From contig CAIQSY010000132.1 of the NCBI GenBank assembly GCA_903874585.1, positions 1 through 11,121 on the forward strand: a stretch of DNA of 11,121 bases, in the 5' to 3' direction. The notes beneath the pieces are model-generated. The model was not told the DNA's origin. It was given only the letters and a program-made list of their open reading frames with translations, and did no database searches. Shown piece by piece: positions 6,493-11,121 of the stretch (its first letter is position 1; each line of letters begins with the position of its first letter). This stretch comes from an uncultured Chlorobiaceae bacterium. GTDB taxonomy: Bacteria > Bacteroidota > Chlorobiia > Chlorobiales > Chlorobiaceae. The translations under genes and the position numbers were made by a program.

Positions 6493-6821
6493 TGGCGCAT
6501 TCAGTGTTTATCCTTGACTCGGCGAAAAGTGATTATCGTGAAATCAGAAAATATGTGCGCCATAAATTTGGTGCGCAGGTCTGGATGGATTCAGAGCAAA
6601 CATATCGAGAGGTTTTGAGGGATATTGGAGAGTTTCCTTTTGCTGGTTGTGTGCCTGATGAGGCTCTTGCACTTGGCTTGCAAGGGATTCGTGAGCGGCT
6701 GGTTGGGCAAACAAGGGTCATCTATGACGTTGGTGAGCATAATGTTTATGTCTTTATGTTTGTCTCCACTCGTCGTGATTTTATGACAATGCTTACTGGC
6801 CGATTGCTTAACGGCGAATAA
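6492..6821 (+). CDS. Type II toxin, RelE/ParE superfamily
   Basis: This 109-residue protein resembles RelE/ParE toxins: an N-terminal strand (HSVFILDSAKSDYREIRKYV) followed by helices, then the beta-sheet core IRERLVGQTRVIYDV and VYVFMFVSTRRDFMTMLTGRLL. RelE members cut mRNA on the ribosome and ParE members poison DNA gyrase. The C-terminal arrangement (a beta strand then xxRRDFxxxLxxRLL) looks more like ParE, but the activity cannot be decided from sequence. The start is GTG 6492, whose G is the last base of the antitoxin TAG; AAGGAGG at 6481-6487 precedes it. Tight one-base coupling to a Phd/YefM gene strongly supports a functional pair. No terminator follows directly; a small AT-rich hairpin lies at 6870-6886. 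Confidence 0.87.
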   Translation: MAHSVFILDSAKSDYREIRKYVRHKFGAQVWMDSEQTYREVLRDIGEFPFAGCVPDEALALGLQGIRERLVGQTRVIYDVGEHNVYVFMFVSTRRDFMTMLTGRLLNGE

Positions 6822-7051
6822 CGGCAAGAATGGGCAGATTTCGGGTCAAAGACTACTATTTTGCTATAAAAATTACGGAGTAATTTGCTTTGGATTAATA
6901 ACGTTGAGGCTCTCTTGTGTCCTTTCGGAAATTGGGTTCACATGACCTCTTTTTTCTCCACAATCATGTATAATTTGTAGAATTAAGCAGAATCATTTAC
7001 ATTAACAAACTTTATTTTTATGTAAAAGTCCAGTTAATCAAGAGCAAGAGC
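6822..7051. other. Intergenic region between the toxin gene and rplM
   Basis: These 230 bases hold no convincing gene. Visible elements are a perfect AAATTAC/GTAATTT hairpin with a GGA loop at 6870-6886, which may end the toxin-antitoxin transcript although no T run follows it, and the rplM promoter candidates. The last 120 bases are very AT-rich, as expected before a strongly expressed ribosomal operon. Confidence 0.5.
6996..7024 (+). promoter_or_regulatory. Candidate promoter for rplM-rpsI
   Basis: TTTACA (6996-7001) and TATGTA (7019-7024) are separated by 17 bases, placing transcription start near 7031 and giving a short leader before the ATG at 7052. A perfect TATAAT also occurs further upstream at 6969-6974, but no good -35 box lies at the right distance from it. 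Either or both may be used. Prediction by eye. Confidence 0.4.
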
Positions 7052-7501
7052 ATGAGCAAAACGTTAAGTTTTAAAACATATTCGGCAAAACCTGCAGAAG
7101 TTGAGCGTAAATGGTATGTCATTGACGCCGAAGGTCAAGTTTTAGGCAGAATGGCATCTGAAATCGCAAAAGTTCTGCGCGGCAAGCACAAGCCACAGTT
7201 TACCCCACATATCGATACTGGCGACTTTATCGTTGTAACCAATGCTGAAAAAGTTTTCCTCAGCGGTAAAAAAGAGGAGCAGAAAAGCTACTTTTCACAC
7301 TCACATTATCCTGGTGGTGTCCGAGTTGATCATGTTAAAGATTTAATGAAGAAAAGACCTGAAAGAGTCATTGAGAATGCTGTATGGGGTATGTTGCCAC
7401 ACAACAACCTCGGTCGCCAGCTTTTCAGAAAGCTTAAAGTTTACCCAGGTGCAACCCACCCGCATAGTTCACAGTCTCCCATTGAAATGAAACTCAATTA
7501 A
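7052..7501 (+). CDS. rplM: 50S ribosomal protein L13
   Basis: L13 binds 23S rRNA early in assembly of the large ribosomal subunit. The 149-residue product has the family blocks WYVIDAEGQVLGRMASEIAK, RGKHKPQFTPHIDTGDFIVV, SHYPGG, RPERVIENAVWGMLPHN and LGRQLFRKLKVYPGATHPH. Length is close to the usual 140-150. rpsI follows 20 bases later, the near-universal rplM-rpsI pair. The Shine-Dalgarno before the ATG is weak (CAAGAGCAAGAGC). Identity is very secure. Confidence 0.98.
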   Translation: MSKTLSFKTYSAKPAEVERKWYVIDAEGQVLGRMASEIAKVLRGKHKPQFTPHIDTGDFIVVTNAEKVFLSGKKEEQKSYFSHSHYPGGVRVDHVKDLMKKRPERVIENAVWGMLPHNNLGRQLFRKLKVYPGATHPHSSQSPIEMKLN

Positions 7502-7520
7502 ATTATTTAAAAAACAGGGA

Positions 7521-7910
7521 ATGAAAGAAGTTATCGATACAGTGGGTCGCCGTAAAACCTCGGTGGCTCGAGCTTTTTTAACTCCAGGCAAAGGTCGAAT
7601 TATTGTCAACAAACTGCCAGTTGAAGAGTATTTCAAAGACGAATTCAAGCGCCAGCAAGCTCTCAGACCTCTTGTGATTACTGAAAAAACCGAAGAGTTT
7701 GACATTAAGATCAATGTGCAGGGTGGTGGTGTTACCGGTCAGTCAGGCGCAGTAAGCCTCGCAATTGCGCGTGCATTGACCGAGTTTGACGAAGCAGCCC
7801 GTGCTATTCTTAAAACAGAGAAGCTGCTAACCAGAGATCCTCGTATGGTTGAGCGTAAAAAGTTTGGACGCAAAAAAGCCCGCAAACGCTTCCAGTTCTC
7901 AAAACGTTAA
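7521..7910 (+). CDS. rpsI: 30S ribosomal protein S9
   Basis: S9 is a small-subunit protein whose C-terminal tail reaches the P-site tRNA. The 129-residue product begins with the conserved TVGRRKTSVARAFL block, contains GGGVTGQSGAVSLAIARAL, and ends in the basic tail ERKKFGRKKARKRFQFSKR with the invariant terminal Lys-Arg. The sequence CAGGGA lies directly before the ATG as ribosome binding site. It is co-transcribed with rplM upstream; no terminator hairpin is evident after its stop, so some read-through into rpsB is possible. Confidence 0.98.
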   Translation: MKEVIDTVGRRKTSVARAFLTPGKGRIIVNKLPVEEYFKDEFKRQQALRPLVITEKTEEFDIKINVQGGGVTGQSGAVSLAIARALTEFDEAARAILKTEKLLTRDPRMVERKKFGRKKARKRFQFSKR

Positions 7911-8006
7911 TAGTTTATTGATTCATTTTTTTACCGCAAGTTTTGTTCTTACAACATCGCATATCATGATTATCTGGAACTCCATTGCAGATAAAGCTCT
8001 TCGGAA

Positions 8007-8034
8007 GTGTCCGGTGCTCTTATGCGCCGGATAC
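8007..8034 (+). promoter_or_regulatory. Strong hairpin in the rpsB leader
   Basis: An 11-bp stem (8007-8017 with 8024-8034, two of the pairs G-U) closes a six-base TCTTAT loop, and GCTC/GAGC flanks (7996-7999 with 8036-8039) could extend it. No T run follows, so it is not a Rho-independent terminator. It lies about 55 bases upstream of the rpsB start in the 178-base rpsI-rpsB gap. In several bacterial groups S2 represses rpsB-tsf by binding a structured leader, so a similar role is a reasonable inference. It could also be a processing site or an rpsI 3' stabiliser. Confidence 0.45.
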
Positions 8035-8088
8035 CGAGCAGTGTAAAGCATGATAGAGGAATAACTAAACCACAAAAAGGAATTTACA

Positions 8089-8844
8089 ATGCCACACTTT
8101 CAGCTCGAAGAGCTGCTCCATGCAGGAGCGCACTTTGGTCACCTCGCCCGTCGCTGGTCACCAAAAATGAAGCCGTATATTTTTATGGAAAAAAACGGCG
8201 TTCATATTATTGATCTTCAGAAAACAGTTCTCCTTGCCGATGAGGCGCTTAAAGCGCTTGAAGCTATTGCTCAGACTGGTAGAGAGATTATGTTTGTCGG
8301 TACAAAAAAGCAGGCAAAACAGATTATTGCAGAGCAGGCAGAGCGCGCAGGAATGCCCTACGTCAGTGAGCGTTGGTTAGGTGGTATGCTTACCAACTTC
8401 CAGACGATTCGCCAGAGTATCAGACGCATGAATTCTATTGATAGAATGGCGACTGATGGTACTTACGATATGATTACCAAGAAAGAACGCCTCATGCTTG
8501 GTCGTGAAAAAGAGAAGCTGATGAGAATTCTTGGCGGTATTGCTACAATGAACCGACTCCCTGCGGCACTATTTGTTGTTGATATCAAAAAGGAGCATAT
8601 CGCTATCCATGAAGCTCGTTCACTCGGTATCCCGATTGTCGCTATGGTTGATACCAACTGCGATCCAGAATTGGTTGATTACGTTATTCCATCAAATGAT
8701 GATGCTATTCGTTCAATTCAGCTTATGGTTAAAGCAGTAGCCGATACCATTATTAACGCTCGTACATTGAAAGTTGAGAACGAAGTGCTTGCACAAATGG
8801 ACGAAGTTGATGCCGATGTTGAAAAAGAAGAGATCAGTGAATAA
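8089..8844 (+). CDS. rpsB: 30S ribosomal protein S2
   Basis: S2 joins the small subunit late and binds through S1 and 16S rRNA near the mRNA exit region. The 251-residue product shows the family signature LEELLHAGAHFGHLARRWSPKMKPYIF at the N-terminus, the blocks FVGTKKQAKQII, RWLGGMLTNFQTIRQSI and PAALFVVDIKKEHIAIHEARSLGIPIVAMVDTNCDPE, and an acidic C-terminal tail. AAAAAGGAATTTACA provides the ribosome binding site (AAGGA). tsf follows 34 bases later, the standard rpsB-tsf arrangement. A structured leader upstream suggests autoregulation. Confidence 0.98.
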   Translation: MPHFQLEELLHAGAHFGHLARRWSPKMKPYIFMEKNGVHIIDLQKTVLLADEALKALEAIAQTGREIMFVGTKKQAKQIIAEQAERAGMPYVSERWLGGMLTNFQTIRQSIRRMNSIDRMATDGTYDMITKKERLMLGREKEKLMRILGGIATMNRLPAALFVVDIKKEHIAIHEARSLGIPIVAMVDTNCDPELVDYVIPSNDDAIRSIQLMVKAVADTIINARTLKVENEVLAQMDEVDADVEKEEISE

Positions 8845-8878
8845 TCACCGTTTATAAATTATTAAGAGTAAAAGTTCG

Positions 8879-9745
8879 ATGAGCCAGACTTCAGCAAAAG
8901 ATGTAAAAAATCTTCGTGATATAACAGGTGCAGGAATGATGGACTGCAAAAAAGCCCTTGATGAAACAGGTGGTGATATGCAGAAAGCTATAGATTACCT
9001 GCGCAAGAAAGGTGCAGCTCTTGCAGCTAAACGTGCCGATAGAGAGGCCAATGAAGGCATGGTCAGCATCAAAATCAGTGACGATCGTAAAAGCGGCGTT
9101 ATTCTTGAGTTGAATTGCGAAACCGATTTTGTTGCTCGTGGTGACGATTTTACGGGCTTTGTGAATGCTCTTGGTGAGCTTGCACTTGCTCAGCGCGTTA
9201 CCTCTCCAGACTCGCTTCTTCTTTTGACACTTGGTGACGTTTATGGTGGCGAAACTGTAGATAGTGCCATGAAAACCATGACCGGTAAGCTTGGTGAAAA
9301 AATCAACCTGAAGCGTCTCGCATTTTTTGACGCACCGAATGGTTTTGTCGAAGGCTATATTCATTCAGGCGCAAAGCTTGGTGCTATCATCCATATTGAT
9401 AGTGATAAGCCTGAAGTTGTAAAGGATTTGGCAAAAGACTTGGCTATGCAGGTTGCCGCATCATCACCGATCGTTGTTGACCGTTCTTGTGTCCCTGCCG
9501 ATTACATTGCTCAAGAGTCCGAGATTTATCGTCAGCAGGCTCTGGAGCAAGGTAAGAAAGAGGAGTTTGTCGATAAAATTGTGGTTGGCAGACTTGAAAA
9601 GTACTATCAGGATGTTGTGCTGAGTGAACAGACCTTTATTAAGGATGATAAAGCGAAGGTATCCGGTGTTCTTGACGATTGCCGAAAAAAGAATCAGGCG
9701 AAAGTTGATGTTATTGGATTTGTTCGCTATCAGTTAGGAGCATAA
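8879..9745 (+). CDS. tsf: Translation elongation factor Ts
   Basis: EF-Ts is the nucleotide exchange factor that releases GDP from EF-Tu. The 288-residue product has the UBA-like N-terminal module (DVKNLRDITGAGMMDCKKALDETGGD), then the conserved TDFVAR motif at 82-87 that contacts EF-Tu, a two-part core, and the usual FxxKD-type end segment. The length is typical. The preceding ribosome binding site is weak (TTAAGAGTAAAAG). It is the last gene of the rpsB-tsf unit and is followed at once by a strong intrinsic terminator. Confidence 0.98.
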   Translation: MSQTSAKDVKNLRDITGAGMMDCKKALDETGGDMQKAIDYLRKKGAALAAKRADREANEGMVSIKISDDRKSGVILELNCETDFVARGDDFTGFVNALGELALAQRVTSPDSLLLLTLGDVYGGETVDSAMKTMTGKLGEKINLKRLAFFDAPNGFVEGYIHSGAKLGAIIHIDSDKPEVVKDLAKDLAMQVAASSPIVVDRSCVPADYIAQESEIYRQQALEQGKKEEFVDKIVVGRLEKYYQDVVLSEQTFIKDDKAKVSGVLDDCRKKNQAKVDVIGFVRYQLGA

Positions 9746-9751
9746 AAAATT

Positions 9752-9782
9752 AAAAAAGCCTCGTTATTCGAGGCTTTTTTTT
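9752..9782 (+). terminator. Rho-independent terminator after tsf
   Basis: GCCTCG (9758-9763) and CGAGGC (9769-9774) form a 6-bp GC-rich stem with a TTATT loop. Six A precede it and eight T follow, so the stem can extend with A-T pairs. It starts seven bases after the tsf stop and is a textbook intrinsic terminator separating rpsB-tsf from pyrH. The A/T flanks would let it act in both directions, but no minus-strand gene runs into it. Confidence 0.93.
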
Positions 9783-9825
9783 GCTGATTTTTTTGTTTTG
9801 TTAATCCATTTCTGAGGATAAGAAT

Positions 9826-10545
9826 ATGCTCCAGTATAAACGTGTCTTGCTGAAATTAAGTGGTGAATCACTTGCTGGTGATGATGGTTATGGAATTAAT
9901 GCCGACATGTTAGAGCGCTACGCTGAAGAGATTAAAGGTGCTCGTGATATGGGCGCTCAAATTGCTTTAGTGATTGGTGGTGGTAATATTTTTCGCGGTA
10001 TGTCTGCGGCTGCCGCTAATATGGATCGTGTTCAGGCAGATTATATGGGGATGCTTGCTACCGTTATTAATTCGTTAGCTTTTCAGGATGCACTTGAGCG
10101 TAAAGGTGTTTTCACTCGTCTGTTGTCAGCTATTACCATGGAGCAGATAGCAGAGCCATTTATTCGTCGCCGCGCTATTCGCCATCTTGAAAAAGGACGT
10201 GTGGTAATTTTCGGTGCAGGTACTGGCAACCCCTATTTCACAACCGATACGGCAGCATCATTGCGGGCGATTGAGATTGAAGCTGATATTATTGTTAAAG
10301 GAACGCGAGTTGATGGTATTTATGATTGCGATCCTGAAAAAAATGCCAATGCACAATTCTTTTCAGATATCTCCTATCTCGATGTTTTCCAGAAAAAACT
10401 CGCTGTTATGGATATGACAGCAATAACGCTTTGTAGTGAAAATTCACTTCCCATTGTCATTATGAATATGAATCAGAAGGGGAATTTTACAAAGTTGCTT
10501 CATGGTGAAAAAATCGGTTCACTCGTGCATGGTGAACTCTCTTAA
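9826..10545 (+). CDS. pyrH: Uridylate kinase (UMP kinase)
   Basis: PyrH phosphorylates UMP to UDP with ATP in pyrimidine nucleotide synthesis; the bacterial enzyme is a hexamer of the amino acid kinase fold, usually activated by GTP and inhibited by UTP. In this 239-residue product the family signatures are LKLSGESLAG near the N-terminus, the glycine-rich VIGGGNIFRG, the UMP-binding stretch VIFGAGTGNPYFTTDTAASLRA, and VKGTRVDGIYDCDP. TGAGGA lies eight bases before the ATG. pyrH follows tsf as in many bacteria, but the intrinsic terminator between them means it probably needs its own promoter or read-through; none is obvious in the roughly 40 bases available. Its stop codon overlaps that of the convergent recX. 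Confidence 0.98.
   Translation: MLQYKRVLLKLSGESLAGDDGYGINADMLERYAEEIKGARDMGAQIALVIGGGNIFRGMSAAAANMDRVQADYMGMLATVINSLAFQDALERKGVFTRLLSAITMEQIAEPFIRRRAIRHLEKGRVVIFGAGTGNPYFTTDTAASLRAIEIEADIIVKGTRVDGIYDCDPEKNANAQFFSDISYLDVFQKKLAVMDMTAITLCSENSLPIVIMNMNQKGNFTKLLHGEKIGSLVHGELS
10508..10537 (-). terminator. Terminator-like hairpin for recX, inside pyrH
   Basis: On the minus strand GTTCAC and GTGAAC (10537-10532 with 10522-10517) form a 6-bp stem with a nine-base loop. The sequence CGA and then six T (10513-10508) follow. It begins five bases after the recX stop and lies within the final codons of pyrH. The layout fits a modest intrinsic terminator for recX. The stem is short and the T run is interrupted by three bases, so this is a moderate call. 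Confidence 0.45.
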
Positions 10546-11039
10546 TCCGTTATGTTATAATCGTCATTCACATCAAAAAAGCGTTTGAGTACGCCCTGAA
10601 TCTCTTGCCATCCAAATCCTCGGTTGCGCAGAAAGATCTCAAGCTTTTTTCTTTTCTCATTTTCTGTAGCCCCTCGTAACGTGTGGATTTTTTTTTCTGC
10701 TGCCTGATGGCAAAGTGAGGTACTATCATATTCTTGAAGCAGTTCGTTAATGACTGCTTCAGAAACGCCTTTTTTACGCAACTCCATACTCATTTTCATC
10801 GTTCCGGCTGGTTTCCTGCGCGACCGGCTTCTTATCAAGTCATGACCAAATGTTTGATCGTTGAGGAGCCCCCGTGTGGTTAAGGTATTGAGCACCGATT
10901 CAATCTCCTCTGAAGGATAGCCCTTTTTCCGTAGTTTCTGTTCAAGTTCTTTATGGCTATGATTACGCATACCGAGAAGCTTGAGAGCAAATGTTATAGC
11001 GGATATTGAGGCGTTGTTCATCATCGTCGATTGAAACAT
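10542..11039 (-). CDS. recX: Regulatory protein RecX
   Basis: RecX is a small modulator of the recombinase RecA; it binds the RecA filament and limits strand exchange. The 165-residue product matches the family in size and in its repeated three-helix units: ALKLLGMRNHSHKELEQKLRKKGY in the N-terminal repeat, the conserved GLLNDQTFGHDLIRSRSRRKPAG block, then a second repeat with LRKKGVSEAVINELL, and a C-terminal FLRNRGFGWQEIQGVLKRF. It lies alone here, convergent with pyrH, and recA is not in the window. The stops of the two genes share TTAA (10542-10545). The start is uncertain: ATG 11039 has no Shine-Dalgarno, and Met6 or Met7 are possible alternatives. Confidence 0.92.
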   Translation of the reverse strand: MFQSTMMNNASISAITFALKLLGMRNHSHKELEQKLRKKGYPSEEIESVLNTLTTRGLLNDQTFGHDLIRSRSRRKPAGTMKMSMELRKKGVSEAVINELLQEYDSTSLCHQAAEKKIHTLRGATENEKRKKLEIFLRNRGFGWQEIQGVLKRFFDVNDDYNITD

Positions 11040-11064
11040 AAAAAAGTTATCGTATTTTTACCCT

Positions 11065-11093
11065 AATCTACTGGTTGAGAGTACTTTATCCAA
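11065..11093 (-). promoter_or_regulatory. Candidate promoter for recX
   Basis: On the minus strand TTGGAT (11093-11088) and TAGATT (11070-11065) are separated by 17 bases, about 25-55 bases upstream of the recX start. The match to sigma-70 consensus is moderate and based on reading alone. The remaining bases to the end of the window show no gene. Confidence 0.3.
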
Positions 11094-11121
11094 CTGCATC
11101 TGCACTATCTTGTGCTTATAG

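Noticed and set aside
6969..6974. Perfect TATAAT as the main rplM promoter
   Set aside because: No acceptable -35 box lies 16-18 bases upstream; the TTTACA/TATGTA pair closer to the gene is better spaced, so this one is only mentioned as an alternative.
7966..8046. A 26-codon frame in the rpsB leader that could be a leader peptide
   Set aside because: It has no ribosome binding site and no run of regulatory codons; the overlapping hairpin explains the sequence better.

Overview
The window looks like core chromosome of a green sulfur bacterium (Chlorobi), probably a lower-GC Chlorobium/Pelodictyon-type species. This is inferred from the look of the proteins (a FtsK with the long motor insert common in Chlorobi/Bacteroidetes, an Mrp without the C-terminal CxxC, a 129-residue S9) and from the order rplM-rpsI-rpsB-tsf, which is common in that group. 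No database search was possible. Nearly all of the window is coding; no gene-free stretch exceeds 300 bases (the longest is about 230, at 6822-7051).

Layout. Bases 2-892 (+) hold the 3' part of gcvT (glycine cleavage aminomethyltransferase). It is followed by ftsK (925-3377, +), which is split into two frames: a four-helix membrane domain in one frame and the linker, motor and gamma domain in the -1 frame. The junction carries a run of ten A, a perfect A_AAA_AAG heptamer and a G_AAA_AAG heptamer, all just before the zero-frame stop. Converging on ftsK is a minus-strand set, der (double-domain ribosome-assembly GTPase) -> mrp (P-loop Fe-S carrier ATPase) -> nfu (small NifU C-terminal domain Fe-S carrier), at 6016 down to 3411. 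It links ribosome assembly with iron-sulfur cluster delivery.

Between der and the ribosomal genes is a compact type II toxin-antitoxin operon (6226-6821, +): a Phd/YefM-like antitoxin and a RelE/ParE-like toxin whose GTG start shares a base with the antitoxin stop. A perfect 7-bp inverted repeat upstream is a likely operator. This pair is the only clearly accessory element.

Bases 7052-9745 (+) carry rplM-rpsI (L13, S9) and rpsB-tsf (S2, EF-Ts), with a strong hairpin in the rpsB leader and a textbook Rho-independent terminator after tsf. pyrH (UMP kinase) follows. It converges on recX (minus strand); the two stop codons share the tetranucleotide TTAA, and a terminator-like hairpin for recX lies inside the last codons of pyrH.

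The most interesting feature is the ftsK split at 1576-1623, which may be a recoding site giving both a membrane-only and a full-length FtsK, or may be a real or artefactual indel in the A run. No CRISPR array, rRNA, tRNA, IS element or prophage gene was seen.
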